Below, in pieces: positions 33,163 through 45,660 of a DNA stretch of 64,000 nt. Source of the DNA: Sulfitobacter delicatus. GTDB taxonomy: Bacteria; Pseudomonadota; Alphaproteobacteria; Rhodobacterales; Rhodobacteraceae. The stretch lies in the NCBI RefSeq assembly GCF_900102535.1, contig NZ_FNBP01000008.1:106305-170304 (forward strand), read 5' to 3'. The translations under genes were made by a program, and so were the position numbers. The notes beneath the pieces were generated by a model. That model worked only from the letters and a program-made list of their open reading frames with translations, searched no databases and was not told where the DNA came from. How positions within the stretch are numbered: position 1 is the first letter of the stretch; every line of letters begins with the position of its first letter.

Positions 33163-33518
33163 ATGAAAATGAACTACTTTGTCGTCGGGACAAACGACAT
33201 GCCCGCATCTAAAGCTTTCTATGATGCTCTTTTTGAAGGCGAAGGTCTCCACAGCATGGCACCTTCGGACCGCATGACCTATTGGCTCGGCGAGGGTTTT
33301 GCCTTCGCCGTCTCGCGCCCTTTCGACGAAAGGCCGGCGACCATCGGCAATGGCTCGATGGTCGGCTTCTGCGTGGGCGGCAAGGAAGATGTCGAAAGGA
33401 TGCACCGCCGTGCGCTCGAACTGGGCGGCACATGCGAAGCGCTCCCGGTCAGCGTGGCCCGAAGTTCTCTGCCTATGTTAGAGACCTCCACGGCAACAAG
33501 CTGTGCCTGTCCGACTGA
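33163..33518 (+). pseudogene. VOC-family gene with a single-base frameshift
   Basis: The first 92 codons encode a good glyoxalase-like domain: MKMNYFVVGTNDMPASKAFYDALFE, GSMVGFCVGGKEDVERMHRRALELGGTCE. After 33,438 the frame turns into a tail without family similarity and would run to 33,606. Shifting one frame gives APGQRGPKFSAYVRDLHGNKLCLSD and a stop at 33,518, the normal VOC C-terminus. Restoring one G near 33,439 (GAAGCGC to GAAGGCGC) repairs the gene. Either true inactivation or a sequencing error. Confidence 0.8.
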
Positions 33519-33644
33519 ACTGGCTCGAGCAGGCCAAATCGGTCTGGCGGCTATTTTCTTGAAAACCTGTTCTGCTTTATCCGCGACTAAGCAATCGCGT
33601 TTATAGTGGCGGGGTGGCAATCCATGGGGCCCGACGTGCATAGA

Positions 33645-34633
33645 ATGCTAAAGAAGATTGTGGTCTTCGCCACTCTATCGGTCTCAGCCTATCTGATGAT
33701 CGCGGTGGGTCTTATTCTATCGCAGTGGCCCACCCCGATTGCCCCCGGCGAAACGCTGGAATTCACGTCTCTCACTGACCAAGGTGATCAGCAGAACACG
33801 ACAAGCGAATTGATAGCCTATCGTGCTCGGGATGGAGCAGACTTGTCTTTGCGGCATTTCCCAACTGCTGCTCCTACCGCGCCCTTGGCCGTCATTTTGC
33901 ATGGATCGGGCTGGCATGGTGCGGCTTACATCCCGGTCGCGGATTATCTGTCGCGGCATTGTGGCTCCGAGGTTCTTTTGCCTGATCTGCGGGGGCACGG
34001 CGTAGCGCCCGCGATACGAGGTGATGTCGGCTACATCGGGGCGTTCGAAGACGATCTGGCGGATCTAATCGCGGCCTATAGGCGGCCCGAGCAGCCGGTA
34101 TACATGATTGGCCATTCCAGCGGAGGTGGGCTTGTCGTTCGGTTTGCCGGTGGGGATCATGGAAGCGTGATCAGCAAGGCGGTGCTGCTCTCCCCATTCC
34201 TGAAATACGACGCCCCGACCATGCGCGACGACGCCGGGGGATGGAGCCATGTTCTTGTGCGCCGGATGATCGGTCTGACAATGTTGAACAAAATTGGCCT
34301 CGAGATGTTGAACGGACTGACGGTTATTCAGTTTCGGTTTCCACGAAAGGTATTGGACGGTCCGCAAGGTGCGACGGCGACGACCGGCTATAGCTATCGT
34401 TTAAACGCCTCATTTGCCCCCCGCGATGACTACCTTGCTGATATCGCCGAGTTGCCCCGCTTTCTCTTGTTGGCGGTGCCGATGATGAAGCCTTCGACGC
34501 TACATTGTTCGAGCCGGTAATGTCGGCGGTAACCGAGAACGGTGCCTATGAAATCCTTCCTGAAACCGGTCATTTGGATATCATTGAAGACCAAGATGCT
34601 GTCATGCGGACTTGCGAGTTCCTGCGGAACTGA
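33645..34633 (+). pseudogene. Alpha/beta hydrolase gene with a single-base frameshift
   Basis: A lipase-like alpha/beta hydrolase with an N-terminal membrane or signal segment (FATLSVSAYLMIAVGLILS). The oxyanion region is ILHGSGWHG, and the nucleophile elbow GHSSGGG (about residue 168). The annotated frame ends early at 34,520. The correct tail, read one frame over, gives GADDEAFDATLFEPVMSAV with the acid residue and TGHLDIIED with the catalytic His, ending at 34,633. Inserting one G near 34,475 restores the frame. A membrane-anchored acylhydrolase; substrate unknown. The start could be 33,645 (ATG) or the upstream 33,624. Confidence 0.75.
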
Positions 34634-34825
34634 GACCGACCCGGCTCGCGCTGCAATGTAACGGCGCAATGCGGTCCTCTTCAGCATCATGCTGACGGAC
34701 GAACATATTTCCCTACTGCGGTGCGATTGCGGTAGGCCGCGCCTGTCGCACTGCCGCTTGGCGGCTTTAGGCCCTTGAGGTGGAATGTTATCCGTAGTCC
34801 GAAAGCCACAATTTGTCCGAACGCA

Positions 34826-35419
34826 TCAACCCGCCGGTTTGGACTTGGCGGTTGCCTTTTCGCGAGCCCGCAGGCGGCTCAGCGTAACCGGTGTCATCCC
34901 CAAATAGGATGCGATGGATGTATGTGTGAATATGGCCTCATAGCCCGAGAAAGCTCGGCGAAACCAGTCGAGCCGTTCAGCCCCGCCAAGAGCTGCAAGG
35001 CACCACTCCCGCTGTGCTTTCTCATTCAGTGCATTTCGTAGGATCGTATTTGCCCAATCTCGAATGGGCTGAGATGCGACCATCTGATCTATGAGCAAAT
35101 TACTGTCGATTCTGGCCAATAAGGCATCGGTCGTAGCCGTAATGGAAACGAGCGACACGCCATCCTGCGTTCGCGCGATGTTTGGCGTAACGACACAGGG
35201 ACCAACGTAGAAGCCAACACACACCTCTTTGCCCTCTTCATCACAAATACTGCTCATCAAACACCCTGCCAGGACGACATACTCTCCTGTTTCGGGTTGT
35301 CCCTGGCGGCAAACGTGCGCGCCCTTGTCGGAGCGCCTCTGCTTCCAATGGGTCACAAAGTCCTCGCAGGCCTCCTCTGACAAATCAGATGACTGTGCAA
35401 GAAAGGTTTTCAGATCCAT
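34826..35419 (-). CDS. Crp/Fnr-family regulator
   Basis: 197 residues from the ATG at 35,419 (an ATG-like start 6 codons upstream is possible). The N-terminal cyclic-nucleotide-binding-like barrel has KGAHVCRQGQPETGEYVVLAG. The C-terminal helix-turn-helix is FTHTSIASYLGMTPVTLSRLR, in the position of the FNR/Crp DNA-binding helix. No cysteine cluster for an iron-sulphur cluster is seen, so an FNR oxygen sensor is unlikely. It is divergent from a four-helix membrane protein gene at 35,498 (78 bp between starts). Confidence 0.82.
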   Translation of the reverse strand: MDLKTFLAQSSDLSEEACEDFVTHWKQRRSDKGAHVCRQGQPETGEYVVLAGCLMSSICDEEGKEVCVGFYVGPCVVTPNIARTQDGVSLVSITATTDALLARIDSNLLIDQMVASQPIRDWANTILRNALNEKAQREWCLAALGGAERLDWFRRAFSGYEAIFTHTSIASYLGMTPVTLSRLRAREKATAKSKPAG

Positions 35420-35497
35420 TTTGGCAAGCCTTATCAAATGATAATGCGGGTGGCTTCGTCTGATTGCATGTGTGGCTCAGAACAAGGAGGCCACAGA

Positions 35498-36046
35498 ATG
35501 AAGAACGGATACCTTCCAGCGCGCGTCGGAAAAATCGCAATTGTTGCGGCGATACTGGCCGCCACCGTTTATTTTGTAATGGTCAGCGTCACACTCGCTC
35601 ACCTCGAAGTCATTTCTGGACAGCGGCCCTTCGACATGCGTCCGTTCGGCTACAGTCCTTCAGATGCAGCCACGTTTCTCGAGGCTCTGGGCATTGATGG
35701 GCGTGAATACTATCTCTCACATCAAATACCTTTGGATATGCTTTATCCGGTCTTGCTCGCGATGACACTAAGCAACACAATTCTTTGGTTTGGGAGCCGC
35801 ATGCCAAACAGAAGGCTCATGCATCTCGGTGTTTTCCTTGCGGTCGGCAGCGGGCTGTTCGACTATATCGAGAATCTCGGAATTGTGGCGATCATTCTAA
35901 GTTGGCCAGACTTAGCGGACTACGTTGTCTATGCCACAAGCGCGGCGACAATTCTCAAATCGGTCACTACAACTTTGGCGGTGAGCCTGGCGGTTCTCAC
36001 CGGGCTCCTCTGGTCGCGCCAGGCAAAGGCGGGTGATTGCGCTTAA
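35498..36046 (+). CDS. Four-helix integral membrane protein
   Basis: 182 residues from the ATG at 35,498, with AAGGAGG 8 bp upstream; the longer frame from 35,438 lacks one. Four hydrophobic segments at about residues 11-32, 78-95, 103-125 and 140-170, separated by loops containing HLGVFLAVGSGLFDYIEN. No catalytic motif visible. Divergent from the Crp-like gene, which may regulate it. Not a recognised family. Confidence 0.68.
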   Translation: MKNGYLPARVGKIAIVAAILAATVYFVMVSVTLAHLEVISGQRPFDMRPFGYSPSDAATFLEALGIDGREYYLSHQIPLDMLYPVLLAMTLSNTILWFGSRMPNRRLMHLGVFLAVGSGLFDYIENLGIVAIILSWPDLADYVVYATSAATILKSVTTTLAVSLAVLTGLLWSRQAKAGDCA

Positions 36047-36116
36047 ATGAGCAGTGACTTCTTCGGGCGCGCTGATCCGCCATTCAAGCGGCATTCGATC
36101 GCCTCTACTCTCCCTT

Positions 36117-36512
36117 TCATTGATGGATCACCGCATCGGCTTCGATCTCGATAAGCCATTCTGGGTTCACGAAGCGGTCGACAGCCATGATCGTGTCGAC
36201 TGGACGGATTTCTCGGAAATACTCCTTGCGCACATCGATTGCGGCTTTCCAATTGTCGATGTCGGTCAAAATGATACGCGTGCGGACGACATGATGCAGG
36301 CCTGATCCGGCTTGCTCCAGCGCGGCCTTGATCACCTCGATGCACTGTCGGGTCTGCGCGGCAATATCGCTTAATCCAACAGTCTTTCCCTCCGCGTCGA
36401 CAGGGGCGGTGCCACCGATCGAGATAAAAGGGCCAACCCGGACGGCACGAGAAAACCCGACGATGCCCTCCATCGGATTGCCATTCGAAATCAGTTCTCG
36501 GTCGAAATCCAT
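36117..36512 (-). CDS. RidA (YjgF/YER057c/UK114) family protein
   Basis: 131 residues from the ATG at 36,512 with AAGGAGGAG upstream. Typical RidA pattern: VGFSRAVRVGPFISIGGTAPVD, then QTRQCIEVIKAALEQAGS and VVRTRIILTDIDNW, ending EWLIEIEADAVI (a carboxylate-binding Arg is in the VRTRI block). Classic RidA deaminates reactive enamines from PLP enzymes; homologues of this divergent type have other roles. It is divergent from the methyltransferase gene at 36,581. Confidence 0.88.
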   Translation of the reverse strand: MDFDRELISNGNPMEGIVGFSRAVRVGPFISIGGTAPVDAEGKTVGLSDIAAQTRQCIEVIKAALEQAGSGLHHVVRTRIILTDIDNWKAAIDVRKEYFREIRPVDTIMAVDRFVNPEWLIEIEADAVIHQ

Positions 36513-36580
36513 GCTATGCTCCTCCTTGGATGCGCAGAATGTAACATGAATCGCACCCCCAAACGGTCGGAGGTGTGATA

Positions 36581-37387
36581 ATGACACAAACGGAATTCGA
36601 TGCCTGGAGTGCCGGGAAGAGTTACGAGCACTACATGGGCCGTTGGAGCCGCAAGATCGCGACAAGGTTCATTGATTGGGTTGACCCGCCCGCGAATCTC
36701 GCGTGGCTCGAGATCGGATGCGGCAGCGGGGCTCTTACTGCGGCCGTCCTGTCTCAAGCAAGCTCCAGTTCCATCCTCTCCACTGATCGATCCAATGATT
36801 TCGTCGCGCATGCGAAGGGGGAATTCATGGATGAACGAGCGGTCTTTCAAGTGGCCGATGCGACCGCACTGCCTTGCCCAGACGCCTCTGTAGATGTGGT
36901 GACATCCGGTCTGGTTTTTAACTTCATCCCTGACACGCAGATTGCCCTGGCCGAAATGCGCCGGGTGTTGCGCCCGGGAGGAATGGCAGCGTTTTACGTC
37001 TGGGATTATCCCGGTGGAGGCATGGGGTTCATCGATGCGTTCTGGAAAGCTGCTACCGAGATCGATCCGAATGCGGCCAATCTGGATGAGAGCGCCCGGT
37101 TTCCATTTTGCCAGCCGGAGGGATTGACCAAGCTCTGTGCCGAAGCTGGTGCCAAGGTGACGGTCTCGGCCACCGAGGCGGAAACTCGGTTCGCGGATTT
37201 CGACGCCTTTTGGCATCCCTTTACCTTGGGGGCTGGTCCGGCCCCAGCATACCTCCAAAGTCTATCCCGTCACCGAAGGCAGCGGTTGAAAGACTACCTG
37301 GCCACGAAGCTTGGGGAAACTGGCGCAGTTTCCATGCCTGCAAGAGCATGGGCGGTGAAAGCGCAATGGCCGGCGGCGGATAGCTAA
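36581..37387 (+). CDS. Class I SAM-dependent methyltransferase
   Basis: 268 residues from the ATG at 36,581 with GGAGG about 8 bp upstream (the GTG at 36,575 is an alternative). The SAM-binding motif I is WLEIGCGSGALTAAVL (about residues 43-58). STDRSNDFVAHAK is motif II, and LPCPDASVDVVTSG and MRRVLRPGGMAAF are later landmarks. This is the UbiE/methyltransferase type 11 class. It and the next gene, 15 bp downstream, are the same superfamily in the same orientation, probably one transcript. Substrate unknown. Confidence 0.9.
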   Translation: MTQTEFDAWSAGKSYEHYMGRWSRKIATRFIDWVDPPANLAWLEIGCGSGALTAAVLSQASSSSILSTDRSNDFVAHAKGEFMDERAVFQVADATALPCPDASVDVVTSGLVFNFIPDTQIALAEMRRVLRPGGMAAFYVWDYPGGGMGFIDAFWKAATEIDPNAANLDESARFPFCQPEGLTKLCAEAGAKVTVSATEAETRFADFDAFWHPFTLGAGPAPAYLQSLSRHRRQRLKDYLATKLGETGAVSMPARAWAVKAQWPAADS

Positions 37388-37401
37388 AGAAGGAGGGATA
37401 G

Positions 37402-38235
37402 ATGTCAAGATCTATGGAAACGGACACATTCGCGGCATTGGAGAAGCGTGAATGGGCAAAGGCGGACCTCGCGCAGTCCTATGCTCGGGTTTTTGCGAAG
37501 GCGGCAGACATGGTCGCTCCGTATCTGGCTCAGGCGGTCACGGCGACTGAAGACATGGAGGCGCTGGATCTGTGCTGCGGTCACGGCAATGTCGCCGCAG
37601 TTCTGGTGAAGGCGGGCGCGCAAGTGACAGGCCTCGATTTCTCGCTCGCGATGCTCGACATGGCGCGCGCCACAGTGCCTGATGCCCGCTTCGTCGAAGG
37701 CGATGCGATGGACCTGCCTTTCGCCGAGGCCACGTTCGACGCAGTGACGATCGGCTTCGGTATGCCCCATGTTCCGGACCCGCCAAGAGTTCTGGCAGAA
37801 GCGCGGCGTGTTCTGCGTCCGGGTGGTCGGATCGCCTTTTCGGTCTGGTGCGGACCCGAAGTGGATACTGCGCTGGGATATGTTTTTGGCGCGATCGCAG
37901 AGCATGGCGCGTCGGAGATAGCTCTGCCACCGGGACCGGGTGCAAATGACTATGCAGACTCTGCGCTGGCCTATCCCGCGCTGGAAGTGGCCGGCTTTGC
38001 CGGATGTCGCCAATCCCTGGTTGCTTCGGAATGGCAGGTGGAAGACCCCGGAGCGCCTTATGATTTCTTCTTGGAAGGCACTGCACGGGGCGGGGCGTTG
38101 TTGCGCCCGCAACCCGCGAAAAATGCCGCGGCCATCCGTGCCGCTGTGATTGAAAAGGTTCTCGAGAAACACGGACCAGGTCCCCGGTGGCGCGTCCCAA
38201 TCCCGGCGGTGATCACCGCAGCCGACGCCGTTTAA
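37402..38235 (+). CDS. Class I SAM-dependent methyltransferase
   Basis: 277 residues, with an AGGAGG site before the ATG at 37,402. SAM motif I is ALDLCCGHGNVAAVLV (about residues 54-69), then VTGLDFSLAMLDMARA, LPFAEATFDAVT and LAEARRVLRPGGRIAFSVW. It follows the previous methyltransferase by 15 bp and is related but clearly diverged from it, so a tandem duplication or a two-step methylation pathway is possible. Substrate unknown. Confidence 0.9.
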   Translation: MSRSMETDTFAALEKREWAKADLAQSYARVFAKAADMVAPYLAQAVTATEDMEALDLCCGHGNVAAVLVKAGAQVTGLDFSLAMLDMARATVPDARFVEGDAMDLPFAEATFDAVTIGFGMPHVPDPPRVLAEARRVLRPGGRIAFSVWCGPEVDTALGYVFGAIAEHGASEIALPPGPGANDYADSALAYPALEVAGFAGCRQSLVASEWQVEDPGAPYDFFLEGTARGGALLRPQPAKNAAAIRAAVIEKVLEKHGPGPRWRVPIPAVITAADAV

Positions 38236-38453
38236 CTGATCAGCGCTCTTTGCGACCTTAGGGCGTTCTATGATATCTCCTTTGGAGACGTGGCTCGTCA
38301 GCGCTCGTCCTGCAATTTGGAAGGCGGCGTAACTAAGATCAGTCAGTCTCCGCCAGACCCGGCGCAGTTCACGCCGTTGTCCCAGTCAGCGAGCAAAGCT
38401 GCAAAAGAGCGAGGTCTCAAGCAAAGAGTGCCTGCTATTTGCGTAAGACTTCC

Positions 38454-40088
38454 CTAAGCCACGCTCGCTCGACACAGACAACTGGCCTGAATTGGGATGT
38501 CGGCGTGGGCAACAGCTTGATCCAGCAATTGCCGAATATGTGGCAACTCGACCTGTTCTCCACGGCGCATCAAACACTCATGCAGCCCATGCAAAGCCCA
38601 GACGTTGCGTGGATGTTGGCTTGGCCGCGGCAACTGTCCATCAAGGCCAAGATCGGCGCGATAGACGGCCTCGGCTTCGTCGTATTCGCCAGCCTCCAGC
38701 AACAGCGCCCCCAAGGCGTGGCGCGTGGGCTGTGGCCAGGACCACGGCTCTTCGTATTCCAGATTGTCATCGAGTTCGACGGCCCTGCGTAGATGATCGA
38801 GCCCTTCCAATTGACGACCTGCCTTAAAGGCAATCTCGCCTTTCATCATCGCTTCGCCCACGGCAAGCACGTCCCGCGCGGTGTTGTTGAACAACATCCG
38901 CGTGTCGGGAACCTTATCATATGCAGCGGCGAAATCAGCCATGGCCGCGCGCGCCTCGTCATGGCGGCCAAGATTGGCGAGTGAGATCCCCTTGGCATAA
39001 TGGATCAGCGCATCTGTCGTGACGTATAGCTCCTTGTCTTGCGGTTGTTCGAGCTCAAGGATCTCAGACCACATACCAAAACGGATATAGACATGCGGCG
39101 CGGCGGCGACGAAAGTCTCGAAAATGTCGGGATAGGACCGCACCACTTCGTCAGGCACCTCTTCGCGCAAGCGCGTAGCCGCATTCACCGCCGCGCCCTT
39201 TTGGCCCAGAAACATTGCCCCGTAAGAGGCGAAATGCAGATTGTGGATACGATAAAGCGCATAGAAGTTCGCCGCCCCCGCGTAGGTTTTGAACCGGTCA
39301 TCGACATCGGCCGCAGCCAGATTTCGATAGAGCACGTTCTGATAATCTCCACACAGAACGTCAATATGCGTGCCCATATGCACCAGATGACCGGCATCAG
39401 GCACCAGATCCTCCAGCCGATCGCCGTGACGCAAGGCACGCTCAGGGTGCGGCGACATCTCCATCAGGTGGATATACATATGAAGCAGCCCGGGATGTTC
39501 CCAGGCCCCCGTGATCTGGTCAAATGCACGCTCCAAGACCGTTATCGCCTCAGGCGTTGATGCGTTTGGGTTTGGAATGCCTCTCGCAGTATCCCATAGC
39601 TGCCAAGGTGTTCGGTTCATGAGCGCTTCGGCATAGACGAAAGTGATATCAAGATCGCGGGGGTGCGCCTTATAGACAGGCCTCATTGCAGCAGCAAACC
39701 CGTCGTTAAAGGGCTGGTAGTCTTCAACCTCGGGATCAGTTGGATAGCGTGCTGCCAACGCCTGAACCAGCGCGCGCTCTGCCGGTTTCGCCCCTTGCAG
39801 TGCGAGGCCCGCCTTGAGTGCAACATGCGCCCGCGCTAACGCCGGGGCTTTTTCTTCGGGCGTGAACACCTCCCAAGCCTTGTTGTAATTTGGGCCAATG
39901 GCATAAGCGATACCCCAATGGGCCAAAGCACAGGTCGGGTCTGCCTGAAGCGCTTTCTCGAAACAAACAATGGCTTCTTCGTGGTTATAGGCAAACAGCC
40001 AAACCAAACCCCGGTCGAACCATAGCTGGGCGCTCGGTAGGCCGCTGGCAGGGCGACTATAAACTCCCAGATCAAAGTATTCAGACAT
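38454..40088 (-). CDS. Tetratricopeptide-repeat protein
   Basis: 544 residues. N-terminal TPR-like helices: WFDRGLVWLFAYNHEEAIVCFEKALQADP followed by ALAHWGIAYAIGPNYN. Further repeats are near the C-terminus (HALGALLLEAGEYDEAEAVYRAD). The middle carries a His/Met-rich conserved block, LLHMYIHLMEMSPHPERALRHGDRLEDLVPDAGHLVHMGTHID (in pieces), which is typical of a conserved TPR family whose function is unknown. No signal peptide. An AAGGGAA site precedes the ATG. Confidence 0.85.
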   Translation of the reverse strand: MSEYFDLGVYSRPASGLPSAQLWFDRGLVWLFAYNHEEAIVCFEKALQADPTCALAHWGIAYAIGPNYNKAWEVFTPEEKAPALARAHVALKAGLALQGAKPAERALVQALAARYPTDPEVEDYQPFNDGFAAAMRPVYKAHPRDLDITFVYAEALMNRTPWQLWDTARGIPNPNASTPEAITVLERAFDQITGAWEHPGLLHMYIHLMEMSPHPERALRHGDRLEDLVPDAGHLVHMGTHIDVLCGDYQNVLYRNLAAADVDDRFKTYAGAANFYALYRIHNLHFASYGAMFLGQKGAAVNAATRLREEVPDEVVRSYPDIFETFVAAAPHVYIRFGMWSEILELEQPQDKELYVTTDALIHYAKGISLANLGRHDEARAAMADFAAAYDKVPDTRMLFNNTARDVLAVGEAMMKGEIAFKAGRQLEGLDHLRRAVELDDNLEYEEPWSWPQPTRHALGALLLEAGEYDEAEAVYRADLGLDGQLPRPSQHPRNVWALHGLHECLMRRGEQVELPHIRQLLDQAVAHADIPIQASCLCRASVA

Positions 40089-40416
40089 CGGTAAAGTTCC
40101 CTTGAAGCTGGATCAAAGTAGCACGGCCCCTCGTCGCCACGGAAATCTGCAGCGGCGAACGGCTGGTTTGTTCGCCTTCGCGGAGCTCGGTTTTCTCGGA
40201 ATGCCGCGCACCTGCTCCAATGTCCGCTACAGGGAGCTGCGTAGCAGAGTTGAAAGCGTGCTTGGAAGGCAGCTAAGGGCCGTTCGCGGTGCTCCGACGG
40301 TTCGGGCGGGAACCGGACTTTCGCCGCGCTCTGGATAGAGGGCTGCTACGCGGACGAAGCTGACCCATAGCCATGTAGACTGAATGTCCGTTTACCGCAT
40401 CCGGCATCCCGCCGTT
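40089..40416. other. 330-bp gene-free stretch
   Basis: GC-rich, no supported gene. Contains short words (GCGGACGAAGCTGAC near 40,350, TTCGCGG, AACCGGACTTTCG) that recur in other spacers of this part of the window, see the findings. Confidence 0.4.
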
Positions 40417-40770
40417 TCACCGCTTATGCGAGAGCACGTTCAGAACCTTGCCGGTAGGATCGGCGACAAAGAACCGACGCACTCCCCACGGCTCATCTGT
40501 CAAGTCATAGCTGATTTCGCAGTCCATCGCCCTCGCTCGATCATGAACCGCGTCCACGTCATCGACTTCAATGGACAGGTCGGGAACCGGCGCCCCTGAG
40601 CCGCCTTCGCTCATAAGACTGACCTGAGTGGCCGCACGTTTCTCAGAACCGAGTGTAACGATCCACCCGAAATCCATCAGAACTCCGAGTCCGAACAGGT
40701 CAGTATAGAACTTTTGCACTTCGCTCGGAGCCTCTGCCGCGATGTTCGCGACAATACGCAGCACAGTCAT
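40417..40770 (-). CDS. VOC-family (bleomycin-resistance-like) protein
   Basis: 117 residues from the ATG at 40,770, with AAAGGTGAG upstream; 20 upstream codons are rejected. Single VOC domain: LRIVANIAAEAPSEVQKFYTDLFGLGVLMDFGWIVTLGS at the start, then DLSIEVDDVDAVHDRARAM and RRFFVADPTGKVLNVLSH. Metal ligands are incomplete (no clear first His), so the protein may bind a small molecule rather than be an enzyme. Confidence 0.83.
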   Translation of the reverse strand: MTVLRIVANIAAEAPSEVQKFYTDLFGLGVLMDFGWIVTLGSEKRAATQVSLMSEGGSGAPVPDLSIEVDDVDAVHDRARAMDCEISYDLTDEPWGVRRFFVADPTGKVLNVLSHKR

Positions 40771-41004
40771 CTGCTCACCTTTCAAACTGTCAATCTTCCG
40801 TAAAGTGCGGCAGTTACGATGAAAATCCAATAGTAGCCGTCGCGCTTATTGCGCTCCGCTAAAGCAGCCCTTCGTTCGCCCCGCAGCATCCGTAGAAGTG
40901 GGCCACTCCGGACGTTTGCGGCCCAACACGCCAAGGTTCGCACTGCGGACGTAGCTGACATTGCGCAGCTCTTATACTACGACTTCTCAGTCGGAGGGAT
41001 AGCT

Positions 41005-41091
41005 ATGGCGGAGTGTTTCAACGGCGGATGTAGATGTGGATTGGTTCGCTATCAAGGACCCGTCTGGAAGCTCCCATGGAAGCGCAGATGA
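41005..41091 (+). pseudogene. GFA-family N-terminal stub
   Basis: 28 codons, MAECFNGGCRCGLVRYQGPVW..., match the start of glutathione-dependent formaldehyde-activating (GFA) proteins, where GGCRCGxVRY is the zinc-binding N-terminus. The frame stops at 41,091 after a KLPWKRR tail that is unrelated. The rest of the gene is missing; the next sequence belongs to MetQ. Confidence 0.65.
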
Positions 41092-41612
41092 AAGACCGTG
41101 GTTTTGCCCTGACCGTCGTCGGCAACTCAATCACCACACCGATGGGCGTTTATTCCGACAAGGTCAATGATATTGCCGCGCTGGGAGAGGGAGCCACCTT
41201 TGGCATCCCGAATGACCCGACCAATGGCGGCCGGGCGCTTCTGGTGCTGCAAGAGCTGGGCCTGATCAAGGTCGACCCCGCAGCTCGCCTTACTCCGAAT
41301 GTGTTGGATATCACCGAGAACCCGAAAGACGTGTCGTTCAAGGAGTTGGACGCAGCACAACTGCCCCGTTCGCTGGCAGACCTTACCGCTGCGCTTATCA
41401 ACACCAACTACGCGATTGCCTCAGGATTGAACCCAAAAGAGGAGTCCATCGCGATGGAAAGCGCTGAGAACCCCTAAGTGAACGTGATCGTTGTGCGTAA
41501 AGGCGACGAAGAGGCCGCTTGGGTCGAGACATTGCTGAAAGCCTATCACTCTGACGAGGTGAAAGCCTTTATCGACGAGAGCTACCAAGGCACTGTTATT
41601 ACCTCTTGGTAA
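41076..41612 (+). pseudogene. metQ: metQ remnant: truncated start plus internal stop
   Basis: The frame encodes the C-terminal two thirds of a methionine ABC transporter binding protein (MetQ/NlpA). Landmarks are MKDRGFALTVVGNSI, TPMGVYSDKVND, GIPNDPTNGGRALLVLQELGL, ELDAAQLPRSLADL and NTNYAIASGLNP. The signal peptide, lipobox and first substrate lobe are absent; the sequence joins the GFA stub. At 41,475-41,477 a TAA replaces the tyrosine codon expected in ENPYVNVIVV; reading through gives KGDEEAAWVETLLKAY, ending TSW at 41,612. No MetN or MetI gene is adjacent. Confidence 0.85.
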
Positions 41613-41621
41613 TCTAACAAA

Positions 41622-41660
41622 CAGCCCAGACACTGTCAGGCCATAGGCAGGTCTGGGCTG
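41622..41660. terminator. Hairpin between the metQ remnant and nrdF
   Basis: Perfect 10-bp stem CAGCCCAGAC / GTCTGGGCTG with a 19-nt loop. On the minus strand it is followed by TTTGTTAG, a weak T-rich tail, so it could end the nrd transcript (118 bp past the nrdF stop). On the plus strand it follows the metQ stop by 10 bp. Confidence 0.55.
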
Positions 41661-41778
41661 AACCCTTTGACGGGCGAGGTTTGGGAATAGGTTCGCGCCA
41701 ACTACGCAGAGATACTAACGGTTCGCGGGGTGCCGGCGCTTGTGCCTGGCAGACGCGGTGAAAGCGCCTGCTATAAGG

Positions 41779-44878
<3,100 letters not shown>

Positions 44879-44897
<19 letters not shown>

Positions 44898-45304
44898 GGT
44901 ATGTCCTTTTGAGCGGCGGTGAACCGGGCGAGGCCGGAACGGATGTTGAGGAGGTCGGTGTCAGTGCCGGCCAGTTCGAAACGGTAGAGCAGGGGCACCG
45001 CGCATTTGGCGGCGATGACCTCTCCGGCGCGGGCAAAGGTTGCGCCGAAGTTGCGGTTGCCACCAGCGATGACCCCGCGCAGCAGGGCGCGGCTTGCAGG
45101 CAGGTTCAGAAAGCGGATCACCTGTTTGGGCACCGCGTGACGGCCCATGCCGTCGGCATAGGTGGGGCAGACCAGAACGAAGGGCGCTGTGACCTGCGGC
45201 TGGTCAGTGCTGCTGCGAAGCGGCAACCGCGTGGCGGGCAGACCCAGCCGCGCAATCATACGCGCCGTGTTGCCCGACCCGCCGGAGAAATAGACAAGCT
45301 GCAT
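44879..45304 (-). CDS. nrdI: Class Ib RNR activating flavodoxin NrdI
   Basis: 141 residues. Flavodoxin-like FMN protein that supplies oxidant for assembling the Mn-tyrosyl cofactor of NrdF. The phosphate loop is [14 protein letters not shown] (residues 4-17), with [22 protein letters not shown] as the NrdI-specific block. It is followed 13 bp upstream by nrdH and overlaps nrdE by 19 bp. Confidence 0.95.
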
Positions 45305-45317
45305 CTCGCGCGCCCGG

Positions 45318-45539
45318 TCAGGACAAACGGTTGATCATATCGGGGCGGAACCCGGCCCAGTGGGCGTCTCCGGCCACCACGACGGGCGCTTGGCGGTAGC
45401 CCAAGGTTTGCACCCGATCCATCGCGGCGGCGTCCTGTGTCAGATCGACAAGGTCATAGTGCAGCCCGCGGGCATCCAATGCGCGGGTGGTGGCGGTGCA
45501 TTGAACGCAAGCCGGTTTGGAGTAAACGGTGATGGTCAT
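45318..45539 (-). CDS. nrdH: Glutaredoxin-like electron donor NrdH
   Basis: 73 residues from the ATG at 45,539; the track's upstream start would lie inside the riboswitch leader. The redox site is CVQC (KPACVQCTA), and the C-terminal WAGFRPDMI matches the NrdH-specific W(S/A)GFRPD block. First gene of nrdHIEF. Its ribosome site AGGGA lies 8 bp upstream and is buried in a hairpin, see the riboswitch entry. Confidence 0.95.
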   Translation of the reverse strand: MTITVYSKPACVQCTATTRALDARGLHYDLVDLTQDAAAMDRVQTLGYRQAPVVVAGDAHWAGFRPDMINRLS

Positions 45540-45546
45540 GTCGGTC

Positions 45547-45580
45547 GTCCCTATGTTCTGGCGATTGTCGGAACAGGGAC
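45547..45580 (-). promoter_or_regulatory. Shine-Dalgarno-hiding hairpin of nrdH
   Basis: On the minus strand GTCCC-TGTTC pairs with GAACA-(TA)-GGGAC around a 12-nt loop, with a 2-nt bulge. The 3' arm contains the nrdH ribosome site AGGGA. It is the plausible expression platform of the upstream cobalamin riboswitch (translation control), or a separate translational brake. Confidence 0.55.
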
Positions 45581-45660
45581 ACGAGACCATTCGGCGCAAA
45601 TAGGCGGCGCCGAGTATCGCGCGCCCAGGCCCTCCGCCCGCGGTCGTCGTTTATAAGGCT

